Source: Diplocarpon mali
Taxonomy: Eukaryota; Ascomycota; Leotiomycetes; Helotiales; Drepanopezizaceae
NCBI GenBank assembly: GCA_024741835.1
Contig: JAENRP010000078.1
Span: forward strand, 104,810 to 168,809
Length of the DNA stretch: 64,000 nucleotides
Direction of reading: 5' to 3'
Shown here: in pieces, positions 11,003-23,459 of the stretch
Numbering within the stretch: position 1 is the stretch's first letter
Layout of the letters: each line of letters begins with the position of its first letter
The notes under the pieces: model-generated
Told to the model about the DNA's origin: nothing
Databases searched by the model: none
What the model saw: only the letters and a program-made list of their open reading frames with translations
Translations under genes and position numbers: made by a program

Positions 11003-14000
11003 GTAGGTAAACCTGATGATTAGTATCTAATAATAGATTTGCAGTTCACTTGGAAAAATGAGTACTTAGCGTTTCTAATCACTTGTGGGCTCCTACTTTG
11101 TCGCAGGCTAAAGAAACACTGTATAGTCCCCTTCATGTTTAAATGTTAAACTTCTTAGCCTTTGCTGCTGCCAAAAATTTAACACTTAAAACTGGGTGGG
11201 TTTGTTTTAGCCCACCATCAAGTAGCCCCTAGGTATAATGCGTTTGCAGGGTTAAATAAGCTTTCATATAGTGTTTGCTTGGCCTGCAATAAAGCACTTC
11301 GTACAAGTCACCAATCAGATAGCCTGCCTGTTTAATACGAAAACGTGTTCATGGATACTCAGCGCTTATGTCAACCTATACGAGGCGTTATTCACTTTTT
11401 ATACAGGCTGCAAACCTACTTAGTATCCTCTTTATCTGTTAGGCTGCAAGTCTACTCGATATTATCAGTATAAAATCGCTGTGCCGACAATACTCTCTAT
11501 TCAATTTTAACAATTAAGCGAACCTGAAAGCGTCAAACTCTACGTGAGGGTTTTTACTCGAATTGTGTGTCAGAGAACCTTCAGCTAGATCGCCGATTAG
11601 TATTTACGCCTTCGCTTACAACTTCAAGGTCTGTAAGAGAAAATAAAAAAATCAATAGTATACTTTGAAACGTAATATTTATAGTAAAACCTGCATTTCG
11701 GCTCTCGTATTCAAGAATTGGTCCCAGAACTGTAGTTATAAGAGTATCGGAAAACTCTGACACTACAGAAGCAGATCAGTGAAGTTTATGATAGGTTTGA
11801 AGCCTACTTAAAAAGAAAACACTTTAAGAGTCAAGATGGGCGTGTATAGGGTAATAGTCCATTCGAAATCTAAATCAAGCTAACTTTTCCCCCCTGAGTA
11901 TTTGGAAATGTTTTCTCACTTGATTTCTTCAAGTTTGCGCTTATTCAGAGAAAAAACTAGTGATTCCAAGGAGACTGAAGCTAGCTGGATCGCCGATTAC
12001 TCCCTTACGTCTACTTCGAATACGTTGATTCCAAAAACCCACCGAGTGGTATTCCACTAGCAAAGAAAAAACCATCCTTTGGAAACTCAATTGCTAAAAG
12101 CTAAATAGCTAGAGATATGATTCACTACACTGGGAAAAGAATCCTTTTCAAAGCATGATACCTACTAATGTCTGAATTAGTGATGCGCTCATTAAGTTTT
12201 GAGGTTTAAGAGCGTTCGGCTTACCTTTGTACTTGTCTTGCTATTTTGAAAAGGTAGGATTCTGTTGTGCAGAATGGGTGGAGTCTCCACTTATTCTGGA
12301 GAAACTCCACGTGACCAGACTTAGTCATGGGAACCTCCTTTTCCTACTTCAATACTCCTAGGGTTACGTAGAACAGAACATAATAAATCAATCATCTTCA
12401 ACCCATTGAGCGAGCCTCCTAAGCGACCCAATGAAGGCCCTCCAGCCGACCTCACAACAGATTCTCACTTTTTGCCCGGGTTCGTCTACTATACTTGATT
12501 TTAGAATATAAGGAGTAGAAAACTGATTTATCATATGCAGAGAAAATCTTAAATATTAAGACAAGGCTTACCATGTACAGACCATGAAAGCATTGATAAT
12601 ACTACGTCGCGGGCGTAATAAGTACTACATTGGCGTTACCATAAGGGATGTTTACACTGTGCTCACAAGGTTTCAATATACTTTTATTCAGTGCTATAAC
12701 ACCTGCGATGAAGTGTTAAGGTTTGAAATATCCAGCTTGCATTCTCAATTGTCAAGATTCATTCTTTGCACCGAATTTTTGCTCCGGCTTTGATTAATTG
12801 TACCTGAGAATATTGACAGAGGGAGTCTTTAATTTCTCGCCCCAGGTTTAAACGATATAAACAGAATAAGCAAAGGACTGGAAAAGATCAAGGCTCGGTG
12901 GAAAATCGAAGGAGATGAGTGCTTTTCTCAAATTTTAATAGCGCCACTATCTAAAAAGGAGGCCTTATGGCAAAAGACAGATATCGAAATACTATCTTCA
13001 ATCTTGAGTCAGACGTGGAGCTTTGTAAACATCATTTGAACTTTATTACTCGAATAATCATTTTTGTTGAAATCTCGATATCAATCAATTGCGATATCAA
13101 TCAATTGCGACTTATTAAACCTACCGATTTACTTATTTCCTAGACTACAATGGCGGCTATATAGCTCTTACATTTAATAGGAAGAAACCTGGTATAGCAC
13201 ATCACTAGCATGGAACTAATTACTATCATAAGCTGGCTTGTACGGATTAATTGGTAGCAGTTATAGTATAGAATTATCGTTATTCCTTTTATTATACAAT
13301 GAGCTCTACATGTGTTCGCAGCGTACTTTATTCCTTAAATCGGGTTTTCAAGCCTTTATAAGTGCAGCTTTCCTGGTGTCACAATTCTGAAGATTCCACA
13401 TTGATATATTACTGCCAGAGCTAGGACTAGAAATAAAATTACGGTGACTTGTGAAGTAGGCTTCAAATCACCATAATCATTCTTATTTATTTGACAAAGA
13501 AGCTAATCAAGGGTAATAGCCCTCCGACTATCGGATGCATCTGCGTGACTTGTCTTGGCGTCCTCGACTTGGGATTCAGGGACCTTAATATACCTCAGTC
13601 CTACGCAGTAAGCAATTTGATCAGAACTATAATTTGAAAGCACTGTGAGAAGCGAGATTTATATTTCGGCCGCCGGATTTGAGAATCGCTCTTGACTACG
13701 TTATTTTCCGAGGAGTGAAAACTTCTCACGGTGGAGAGGCCGCTGCGTGGATTCTACGTAGTCCAAGCCAGCTACGACACGCTTCAGGAGTCAGTGACAA
13801 AACAACTCGGAATACTCCGACATACGAGGGCACCTACGCCAGGATCCAACCATTGCTTACTCACCCGGAGTCTTCACAGCAAGTCAACGCGAGGGATATT
13901 ACCAATTCACAAACAGTCGCCAGGGGCCCACTATCTCCACTGCTGCACTCGCCTCTGACCCTACCGCACCACCTCTGCCTGATACTCCTCGGATGTAGCT

Positions 14001-14913
14001 GATCAAACACCAGCTTCACCATCATGCGTCGACCGTGTCAGCACGGTAGTGAAACTGGTCCGACGAGTCTTTTTTTCTCACGTTCTGTTGCCCGCCCTCT
14101 CGAGCGGCAAGTCAAAGTGCCGAAAGCTCAATCTGGACCGCGAATTCGCTAAAAATAGGACTCCCATTTGGTACTCGCCAGCAGTGGGCGAAGAAAACCT
14201 GCTGAAACTTACCTCAAAGTAAGAACCCCGACTATTCAGAAAAGCGAGCGCGGTTATACCCGAACAGCTGACACACGTCGGTCAATTTTTCTACTCTTCT
14301 CGAATTGCCTGAAATTATTCATATCTGTACGGCTTCTAGCATTTGTAGTTTAAAGCGCTACAGCGTGCTAGTAGTAATAATTTGGACCCGATATTTTGGT
14401 GAGCTGAAAAAGGAGTTTATATGAATTGAACTCCAATGAAATTATTCTTTTCACTGCGTATTATCTATCACAAGAGCTTCAAAACAAGACTTTAATCCAA
14501 ATCTAATTCAAAGCATATCCAAGAGCCGTCGTCTCGTACTACTCCGCACCAACCTCCTCTTGTTTTAACCGTCAGTTCCGCTGCCCCCCCCCACCCTTCC
14601 CGCCCCTCTCCCCCCCTCCTCACACAGTAGCTGAAGTACCTTCGTAGTCAGGAGAAATCAAAAGTCGTAAATACATGATTAGTTGCTTCATGAGTGTGAT
14701 CCGTAAAGTTCGTCGGCCCCGAAGCATGCAGCTACCTCTGGGCCTTACTACACCCGAATCTATACTAGACTGCTCAACGCCCCTGCTTTTTTACTGTGCA
14801 GGTGTTGAATAGATGGCGGTGGTAAAGTGGAACAAGTTTATATCTAGTCCAGGGCTGGGGGACATTTAACCCCGGGCAGGGCGAGACAAAAACTAGTACC
14901 TCATATTAGCTTA
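11003..14913. other. AT-rich gene-empty relic DNA
   Basis: AT-rich sequence with no supportable gene. A diverged direct repeat containing GGATCGCCGATTA-like sequence occurs near 11580-11640 and again near 11975-12030, probably parts of another decayed element. A perfect 16-bp duplication lies at 13075-13109. A less AT-rich island at 13670-14150 keeps short frames on the plus strand without known domains. A C-run lies at 14583-14615. Confidence 0.5.
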
Positions 14914-15153
14914 TGTAGCAATGAGGTTCTCTGATAGTGAACTTGATAGTAAACTAGAAGAGGGCACGAAGAAGTATGAGGTGCAAACGACGATGTTGGG
15001 TGTCTTGTGTCTTAATTCATGAGAGCTCTCTAACTACGAGCTATTTAACAAGGGCTGCCACTAAGTCATGTGGCAAGTCATATGACATATCATGTGTATG
15101 ATGTGTCATGTGACAGATCATGTGACAAACATGTGACGGGCATACTTGCAACA
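14914..15153 (-). mobile_element. Solo LTR, family 2 (copy 2)
   Basis: Reverse-strand copy of the 10756-11002 element, 240 bp, reading TGTTGCAAG at its start and GCTACA at its end on the minus strand. The perfect 5-bp repeat GCTTA flanks it at 14909-14913 and 15154-15158. Because the target repeats of the two copies differ, they are separate insertions and not the two LTRs of one element. Confidence 0.92.
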
Positions 15154-16318
15154 GCTTATTTTATCTCGGCTAAGCAGAATTAATCCCTTTCCGAATCTAG
15201 GAAGCTTCGAAGAAGTAGAAACGCAAGCTAATTTCTGCTTACATTTACATGCAAGTAGGAAGGATATCGTGATGTATTGTTGCAGTGTCATCACGTGGTG
15301 GCTAATCAACGAGTGAGGACTACACTTTTTGAATGTCAATTCAAATAGCTTTGCTCCTGCACTGTGGTATAGCTACAAGTTCAAATTACAAATCCAGGGG
15401 ATTAGGTTACCGTTCCGTGTAGCTCCAGGCAAAGAAATACCAAAAATAGATGTCCTTCGCAGGCCATACAAACACTACGTGAAAGTAGGTTTGACTTTGC
15501 AACCCTTTCACAGACGTGGTTGAACAGCCTCGAATATACACAGGACGCTACTGTGTGATATGTGGCATTTGTTTTGGCCTGCGACAAGGTCAAACAACCC
15601 ATACGCATTTTGAATTCCATATGCAAGTTTTTCCACGCAAAGGCAAATTCCTCACAGTCAACGTGCTGAAGCTCGGGCTTCGTACTGCTGGCGTTTGTTT
15701 TTACAGTGGGCTCTGCATGTGGACCTTGGATTCGTGGGGCTCAGGTGAGCTGTTGGTTGGCCCATAGTCCATATCACGGATGTGCCCACATTGGCAGCCC
15801 ACCAAAGAAGAAATGGACTGCTCGGTACGGAGAATAAGTGGCGCATGACTTCATTGGAAAGCCGCACAGGTCAGGTAAGAAAGTCAATTTCATAAATTCT
15901 GGTAATGTAGTCGTATTTTCCCACAGCTTGCTTGATTTCTTTAACAGCACGAATTAAGACTAGGGTTTATAGAGTTGATGATTCCAAGCTAGGGAGCTTA
16001 TCTTGACTAATTGGAGCTTGATTTTTCAGAGCTTTCGTACGTCTCTTACTAAATCAAGTTCAATTCCATTGCTTTCAATTTTCCCTAACCCCCCCGCCCC
16101 CTACATTTTAAACAAAGTATTTCGCTCACCCAGGCCGGAGAAAGAAACGACTGATACAAACTGGTCTATCAGAATTTCGGGATTGAATGACTAACGGGGC
16201 CCTGAAAGGTACCCGTTCTGGTGCAGCTTCAGATATGTACTTCGTACAGGGTGTAATAATCCGAGGTTCCCTGTCTGTGCATACTAGATTCTTGGCAATG
16301 CTGCTTTTATTAAATTCC
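15154..16318. other. Intergenic, no gene recognised
   Basis: Moderately AT-rich. Several frames of 60-80 codons overlap on both strands between 15330 and 15870, none with a domain or credible gene structure. A short C-run lies near 16088-16103. Nothing else was identified. Confidence 0.5.
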
Positions 16319-16468
16319 TTAGTATTTTACATAGCCACCTTTTGCGTCAATCACTGCTTTATATCTATTTGGCATTTCCCTAATCAAATCTCTAATTATC
16401 TCAACTGTTATTGATTCCTAAGCTTCAAGTACCCCCTGTCGAAACCCCTGTATAAAAGAAAGTTCTAG
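16319..16468 (-). pseudogene. Tc1/mariner transposase C-terminal remnant
   Basis: Fifty minus-strand codons read as the tail of a Tc1/mariner-type transposase. The recognisable stretch includes a block like EIIRDLIREMPNRY followed by AVIDAKGGYVKY and a stop at 16321-16319. The family usually ends with a similar arginine-rich segment and AVIDAKGG. One in-frame TAG interrupts the frame 32 codons before the end, consistent with a C-to-T change of a glutamine codon. Upstream similarity fades past 16468. The DDE catalytic core is not present, so the copy cannot be active. Confidence 0.7.
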
Positions 16469-19286
16469 TATAGCGCATAGACAGAAAACCTCAGATTATT
16501 TCCCCATGGACTAAGTAGTGTGGTGGAATATCCCGAGCGCTCTGTCGTTCTCTCTCACTCTCAAGTGATTGGCAATCGGCTTCAAAGTTCTTAACCTGAA
16601 TATCCTTTCCCGTTTGGCAGACTCCTCACGCAGTAGTCTTTTTGACATCAAACCTTTTTCCGACCAGGGCCCGAGTCTTCCCATTTTCCTAGTTCCATTT
16701 TGTCCTCTTTGTCCTCGAGAAAATGATCAAACGACTCGTAGGTGATATATCCTTGTTAGAACTAGTAGAAAAAACAAGTCAAACAAAGTACGCCTCGTGT
16801 AAGATGCCAGGTGCTTTTCGCACGCGAGGTAAGCAAAATATTGTTTTAGGTATGGGACACATTACCTTGGTTTTCGATACGCAAGGCCGAGCTTTTGGTC
16901 AGCCGATAAGATAAGCTAGGTGAGCGCCCGTATAGACGTGCCCTTCGCTAGAAGTTGTCAGTATTTAGCTCGCCTCGGCGTTTTACCCTCTTCTCCAGTC
17001 ATTCCCCCTAGCCAGTGGTGTTTGACGCAATGCACCATACCTATAACTTGTCAAATGCTGTCATACATCTGTGTCCCAAATCAAAAGGGCGGGCTTTCGC
17101 TTGGGGTTCTTAGTCTCCCTTGCCAGCTTGACTATCACTAGGACTACAAGGGCAGTGAGCATCCGGACTACAGATAGCAGGTATCGGGTATGTAAAGCTC
17201 CAGAGCCTAAGCAAACTCAAAATCACTTCTCATTCTTATTGGTACTCTGGAAGTGTCCGTGGTAGCGAGAGTATGCGTCAAAAGGGTGTCTGTAGCACCC
17301 CTTCAAGCTCTCAGCCACTCAGTATTTACTTTTTCCGTGGTCGCTCTAAACATGTTTGGCGCCCAGTATCTTTCGACGCGGCCAGCACTACGCGGGATCC
17401 CTGGATGTGTACAGTTGGGCAATTCAAGGTTTTCCCGAGGCTTGTTGCGGATGGCCAGTGCGGATGTCAGTGACTTGCGGGGAGCAGAATGCCAGGAGAT
17501 ACTGATGAGATGTAGAGCGAGGCGCTGCGATGTGCTGAGCGAGCCAACTCGTGGCTATGCAGACAGCACCTCTAAACAAGCCAAGCCAGGTAATCAGGAG
17601 ATTAAAGGCGTACGTGACGCGTGTGGATCCAAGCCGCTAGACGAGTTGCCAAAATCTACTCTAGGGTGCTGGTCAGTACAATCGAGCCGGCCGGAAAACA
17701 AAATCACTTGATCTGCCGTGCCCATGGCATCCGAATTTCCGAAGTGGCGTGGACAGTTCTTACGAATGAGTCGGCCGGCGCGCAGCGGCGCCAAGCTGCC
17801 ACCGGAGAGCTCGCCTGGGCATTGCCCCTCGCGAGCCTTTAGTCAACACGCGCAGTTGCGACAAATCTAGAGACCATCGGTGTTGAGGGGAAGGTGAGGT
17901 TCCGGGCTGAAGACAAAAGCATGATCAAGAGTGTAGTCAGTATCAATCGAGTCCGAGTCCATTCTATGCTCCAACGTCGCCGGACTGCGGATATTTGTAA
18001 ATCCGAAACACCCTCTCCTCGGGAAGAAAGGCAGGGCATGGTCCTCTCAGGCCATGGGGGTGTCCAATCACCAGTCTGAGTGGATCGATGATGCTTGTAT
18101 ACGGACTGCACCTACTCGCCGAAGCTTAATTTGAAGCTCGGAGATCCTCGGGAGCTGCCACTCCTTTTTTTCTCGTTAAATAAGCTGTATATATAGATGA
18201 TTACTAACTTCACCCCCGCCCCCTCCCCTGGTTAAATGTTAATTCGTTCCCCTTTGTCACCGCCAACTATTCCGCAGTTCAACCAAGTCTGGGGTTGGGG
18301 AGAGGAGGGGGCTGGAGGGTGGGTTGGGGAGCTAGTAATTCCTAGGAGAATCGGATTTCTGGTTGGCGAAATACCCAACGGCTATGCCAATGGGTATGCC
18401 ATTGGGTCTGCTATGAGCAAGACAAAGTCAGAGATTCATGCCACAAGCCTCGCCCAGATGATGCAACTGTGATCGATCGGTTGACGAAGAAACTCATAAC
18501 CCGTGAAGGAAAGGTAAAGTCGCATCCCGGAAGCCTCGTCCAGATTGGCTAGGATACGAGCGACGAGCGACGTGCAATGTGCAAAAGAATACACGGAGTC
18601 CGGATGAGACGAGGAGAGACGTTCATGATGGAGGTTGACAAATACACGGCGGTGGTGTTCAGCAACTCCGCCTGCGTGATCTCCGGAGCTCTACTTGAAG
18701 CGAAGGCGGGGTTGTTTTGGCCCAGGAAAGCCCAAAAAGCGTGTCTCATGAGCCTTTGGCCTGGATAATTAGGTTACGAGCCATCGGCGTAAGATGCTCG
18801 ACGAGGAGAGACGGTCAACATGGAGGCTTGTGTCTGCAAAATGAAGCTGCTAGCTTCTTGGGGATGGCTTGGGACCGTTTAATGAGGGGAGATCTGGATA
18901 GCGCTGACCTGGGATCCGAAGCTCGACTGTCACAGCTGGCCTTGGGGAGACAAAGAGACCAAACTGCTCTCCTCTCGCTCGCCAGTCTGGAGATTGTCCG
19001 TCTACGGTGCGAAGTCCTGGCAGCAGCTGCCACGCAGTACGGCGCTCCACGGTCCGCCGAGTCTCCTGTACCAGTACACAGTCGATGCTCGGGACAGAGT
19101 TTCGCCAAAGCCAAGATATGTGAGGTTGGGGAAATTAAGCCTCCGCGTATTACGAGTCCTGTTGCTGGTTCGGCAGAAATACGAGTATCTTGCCATGAGA
19201 GACATCTCCTTCTCCTCGCGGGGCCTCGGAACCTCCCTCAGCGGTCTCTCTCCTCGCACCAGCCGTCTGATCGACGACGGTATTCG

Positions 19287-19327
19287 CAGTCCGCAGTCCG
19301 CTGTCCGCTGTCCGCTGTCCGCCGTCT
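19287..19327. repeat. 7-bp tandem repeat
   Basis: About five to six units of a CCGCTGT/CCGCAGT heptamer in direct orientation, with one-base variation between units. It lies inside frames open on both strands and has no evident function. Confidence 0.85.
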
Positions 19328-19847
19328 GACGCGGGAACTCGGTCCCAGGTGTCAAGATATACTATAGTAAACAAGACAGCAACTCAACCAAGCCTCTGTT
19401 GGGACAGGCCCCCCTTACGAACTGTACGTGCTTCACCTTAAGCGAGCCCCCTGCATGAAGCTCAATTTGTATGGCAGAGAGCCTGGCGACATCAATGCAC
19501 ACCGCAAGCAGCAACTCTGCCATGTGTATACCTACGACTCGGATGCATCCTCCGTGTTTCAAGGTCCTCCCCCCCCACCAGGTCTGAATACCTCACGGCA
19601 GAGTGACAAGCCTTAGCCGATCACGACGTATCACCACCGTTCCCAGCTGCAACTTCAAGGTTCCTCTCGTCCCCACGAGATTCATGGCGCCCCGGCAGCA
19701 TTGTGCAGAGGTACTCGAAAGCTCTCCCCCCCCGGTCTCAACCCCCCTCCCACGTTCCTATTTTTATGAACTGCACTCATGAATATATCGAGTGGCGCTT
19801 GTTCCCAACCGGGAGAGAGTTCAATTAATCTCCAGACGACAAGGAAA

Positions 19848-19859
19848 NNNNNNNNNNNN
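19848..19859. other. Assembly gap (12 N)
   Basis: Twelve unknown bases. They follow an A-run and precede a C-run, so the gap probably marks a homopolymer or an unresolved short join. The real length may differ from 12. Confidence 0.98.
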
Positions 19860-20102
19860 CCCCCAGTACGGCGGCACGCAGAGGCCACGAGAATTGCCGT
19901 GCCACCGCAATGGCATCCCCGCAAGATGAGTGAGCAATGGCAGCATATCAGTCCGAGCTGCCATGTGCGAGATGATCACTGCACGCAAGGTGGGAAGGTT
20001 TATAACGGGAGGATGCCCTGACCAAGACGGAGGCACGTTGCGGGTCGTCCTCCATTCGTTCACCCACATTCTTTCCATGCTGTGTTTCTTGTTCCCACCA
20101 AG

Positions 20103-21414
20103 ATGGCTGTCGAGATTCCTCTAGTTGTTCTGAACTTGACGGGCAGTCTCTTGTCGGTGTGCGGAACGCTGTTCATCTTGATTTGCTACATGATCTTGCC
20201 GCAGAAGAGACACATCCGCCACGCGCTTATAATTAATCTGACGGTCGCCGGTATGTCCCTGCTCGGGCGGCGGGTGATACAAGAAGCACGCTGACGATGT
20301 TCTGGAGACTGCATCAATGCCATTAACAACAGCAGTTCCGGCATGTCGGTCCTGCTGAAGAGACGGCCTCTGAGTGCCAGCACTGCATGTACCGTCAATG
20401 GATTCGTTGGGCAGCTGTCTATCCAGGTACGCCCCACCCACCTAAAACTCGCAGTGAATATGGGGGCGCATTCTGACGATTCCTAGGCCGTGGACTTTTC
20501 CATCCTCACCATCACCTACGTGACCATGTGGATTGTAACCTCCAACAACTTCAACCGTGGCTGGACATATGGGTGGATTGTCGCTTTTGTCGTGGCCACG
20601 TGGACAGTCCCGTTGATCACCAGTGAGTCCCGGGGCCTTGGTCCTTCGACCCTTACCCGGCATGGCAACTGATGGATGGACAACAGGTAGCATCGCACTT
20701 GGCTTGGGCATATACGTGCCTGCATCAAGTAACTGGTGTTGGATCGAGGCGAAGCCGGTCTACCAACGATACTTGCTCACCCACGGCTGGAGATTCGTGA
20801 TCATCGCCGCCGTGGTATCAATGTGTATCTATATCCAAGTCTACATCCGGCGACACTCGAGACTGATGAGCTCGATGGTGCGGCCCAGCGAGGTTCAAGG
20901 GTGGCAGCAGGCAAATAATTCGACTAAGAGTCAGAAGAACCTTGAGCTGTCTCAAAGTAAGTCTCGGGCTTTTATAATGCACACACACGCACGCTGACAT
21001 CCGCAAGTGTCGACGTTGACGACGTCGGTGACGAAGGCTTCCACGTACACAGCCCAGCACTCCAATGGCTCCGCCGAACACGCCCCACAAGACGAGCGGA
21101 CCGATGGCGCCTTCACCGAGCCCGGGACCGACAAGCAGGAAGAGCTCATGATCCAGTCCGCAGCCAAGAAAGACCACCAGCTCTCCATACAAAGGGCGAT
21201 GCTGCTCCACGCCTACCCGATACTCTACATCATCCTGTGGATCCCCGGCATCTCCATGCGCATCGTGGATGCGACTGGCGGCAAGTCAACGGTGCTCACC
21301 TACATGCAGGCGAGCACGCAGTTTATTGGGATTGCGAACGCGCTCACCTTTGGCTGGAATGAGAAGATCGGAGATCAGCTGAAAGCGAAATTCAAGAGGC
21401 GTTTTGCGGGATAG
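20103..21414 (+). CDS. G protein-coupled receptor, Git3/cAMP-receptor-like
   Basis: Five exons (20103-20250, 20308-20426, 20487-20622, 20687-20956, 21008-21414) give 359 aa. All four GT-AG introns keep frame. The start ATG has a good context (CCAAGATGG). The protein begins with helix 1 at about residues 5-30, then the family-like L.VADCINA.NN of helix 2, a conserved Cys before helix 3, and an extracellular NWCW segment. A long cytoplasmic loop 3 (about 225-300, rich in S, T, Q and acidic residues) precedes helices 6 and 7. Helix 6 carries the YPILYIILWIPG signature of the Git3 C-terminal domain. Fungal relatives sense sugars, amino acids or unknown ligands and act through G-alpha and cAMP. 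The ligand here is unknown. Confidence 0.85.
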
Positions 21415-22368
21415 CTCGAGAAATAAGACATCCAGAACAAAAGAAAACTTGACGCCCACCTCGATATGGCCCGCTGTGTCCTGTGTACGCCACTTCGTCC
21501 CACATCATGAGCGTAAAGCTCATATCGCCATGCTGGAACCGATTGATGTCACCCCCATATATCCTATACCACTCAGCAAGAAGCGCAGCACCAGTGCTAC
21601 TGAGCCGGACTTGCCAGCGCAGGGTTGGGGCAGAAGCAGAACCAATCCTACGAAGATTGTGCGATATTGTTATCCCCGCATGCGCGTGGAATGGACTATT
21701 TGCCCCAGAGATATCGAGACGCAATATCGGCAGGGACGAAGGTCTTTAATATATCGAGGCATTGTTCAATAGGTCATGTAGTGTGACTAATATGTTTGGA
21801 GAAAGAGCCGTGGATCTCCCACTGATAGCTGTGCCTAGCAGCGGATATAGAAGAAGCCGCTTCCGAATGGCAAAGAATGTGGAAGCCGGTACACAAAATG
21901 AGAGGGGCCGGTACCAAATGTCTGCTTGCAGAGATTCTTGTTACGCTATCGCGTTTGCAGATAATGATCAAGTGTTCGGAAGATAGGCAGAATTACATCT
22001 TCATGAAACTTCATGACCTCCACCACAAGGCCAAAATTCGAAGCATTACGATGACAGTTCGTGCCACCACTGAATGACTGTCCCCAATATTCACACATGC
22101 CTTCTCGAGTAGAGAAAGGTCCAGCGAAGATATCATTAGTAGTCCCCATTTCGCGAAGCACCAGGAGACAGTTAAACCGTGCGAATTCACGCGCTCTAAA
22201 TCACCAGCCATTTTCCCCAACTTCGGTATGATTGGTGCATTACTTTCAGAAGTTATGCACAAATTTCCCATGCCTGCCTATGCGAGGCGTGTATCTGACA
22301 ACCCTTTTGCTCTGGATCCAGCAAACACACCCCGTGCAGCCCATATCAAAATCCCATAAGAAATGCGC
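21415..22368. other. Intergenic between GPCR and RPS11
   Basis: This stretch holds the 3' ends of two convergent genes. It contains only short overlapping frames without domains. No repeat or RNA gene was recognised. Confidence 0.6.
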
Positions 22369-23138
22369 CTAGAATTTGCTGAACTGCTTTACAGCCTTTC
22401 CGGTTCGTGGGAGGACACGGAGAACGTTGAATCGGACCTAGAGAAATTGTCAGCGGCTCTGATTGCTTTGACAATGTTTTTCCATGCCCAATATTTCACC
22501 ATGTGTTCGCATTCGATACTAGGTTTAGAACTTCTGGATACGTACGGTCTTGCTCAAAGGTCTGCATTGCCCAACAGTAACTTGATCACCATCCTCAACA
22601 CGGAAAGCGGGCGAGACGTGCGCAGCCAAGTTTTTGTGTCTCTTCTCGTACCGGGCGTATTTTGGGATGAAGTGGAGGTATTCTCGGCGGATGATGAGGG
22701 TTCGGTGCATCTTGGTGGAGACGACAGTTCCGGTCAGGATACGGCCACGGATGGAAACAAGACCAGTGAAGGGGCACTTCTTGTCTATTGGACCAGGCAG
22801 TCAGTATGGTTGTTCTAGGCAAGTTTTCTTGCGCTCGCCGCCCAGCCGCCCTCCTGAACTTGCTATTTAACACCCGTGTCGCATCGTCCCAGAGTCCATG
22901 AGTTGTGACGACACTCTAAATGCCTTCGCAAGATTCGACAAATAGCAAATATCCACGTACCAATGTAGCTTCCCTCAATCGCAGTCTTGGGTGTTCGGAA
23001 GCCCAATCCAACGTCCTTGTACCATCTTCGGCCTCCTTTGCCGACAGCTGTGGACTTCGACTTAGACTTCGAGTTCAAGAAGATGTGGGGTTGCTTTTGG
23101 AAAGCGCGCTCGCTTTGCACTGTCAATTCGGTGGCCAT
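22369..23138 (-). CDS. RPS11: 40S ribosomal protein S11 (uS17)
   Basis: Three exons (23138-22961, 22784-22546, 22437-22369) give 161 aa, the usual eukaryotic S11 length. The N-terminal part carries [13 protein letters not shown] and [11 protein letters not shown], the middle CPFTG and [18 protein letters not shown], and the end [17 protein letters not shown], all matching uS17. Protein S11 binds 18S rRNA in the small subunit body and is cytosolic. The long first intron (176 nt) and early exon break fit highly expressed fungal ribosomal protein genes. The gene is head-to-head with SPC105, 321 bp between start codons. Identity is essentially certain from conserved sequence. Confidence 0.98.
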
Positions 23139-23459
23139 GTTTGCGAAGTCGTAATTCGAGATGTCGATGTTGTGAAAACCTAGGCATACACTGAATTTCT
23201 TTGGATCTCGTCTAGGTTCTGTGTGGGACACGTGACATTACACGCTAGAAAAACGGGGCGAAGGAACAACCATGTCTTGAATGCCTTATTTATGTCTTGT
23301 TGCCTGGCTCGTCGCGGTCAGTTGTTTTGTTTACATGACCTTCAAGTACAGCGCCAAATCCAGATTATCAGAGGCCATGACCACGCCATTATCCTATGAT
23401 CGCATGAACCGCAAACCGAACTGGCTCTCGAATCTCTCAGCTGGAGCTGGTTTTTAATC
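23139..23459. promoter_or_regulatory. Shared RPS11/SPC105 upstream region
   Basis: The 321 bp between the divergent start codons must contain both core promoters and 5' leaders. No TATA box or factor site is clear enough to name. The role is inferred from gene arrangement only. Confidence 0.5.

Larger units (their letters stand above)
16469..20102. other. Gene-poor transition zone
   Basis: GC rises from left to right. The longest frame is 216 codons at 18717-19367 (+), but antisense frames of 99-117 codons overlap it and it ends in a 7-bp tandem repeat (CCGCTGT-like, 19287-19327), so I do not call it. Imperfect duplicates of a GACGAGGAGAGACG-type phrase occur near 18610 and 18800. A 12-N gap lies at 19848-19859. 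No gene is supported before the GPCR start. Confidence 0.45.

Noticed and set aside
13075..13109. CRISPR-like direct repeats
   Set aside because: A single 16-bp tandem duplication without spacers in eukaryotic DNA.
10756..15153. The two family-2 LTRs as ends of one retrotransposon
   Set aside because: They are in opposite orientation and have different target duplications, so they are independent solo LTRs.
17253..17711. 152-codon plus-strand frame
   Set aside because: No domain or homology recognised; other frames overlap it and composition is not gene-like.
18717..19367. 216-codon plus-strand frame
   Set aside because: Antisense frames of similar openness overlap, and the end is a 7-bp tandem repeat; no family resemblance.
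22363..22818. 151-codon plus-strand frame
   Set aside because: It is antisense to the second and third exons of RPS11, whose identity is certain.
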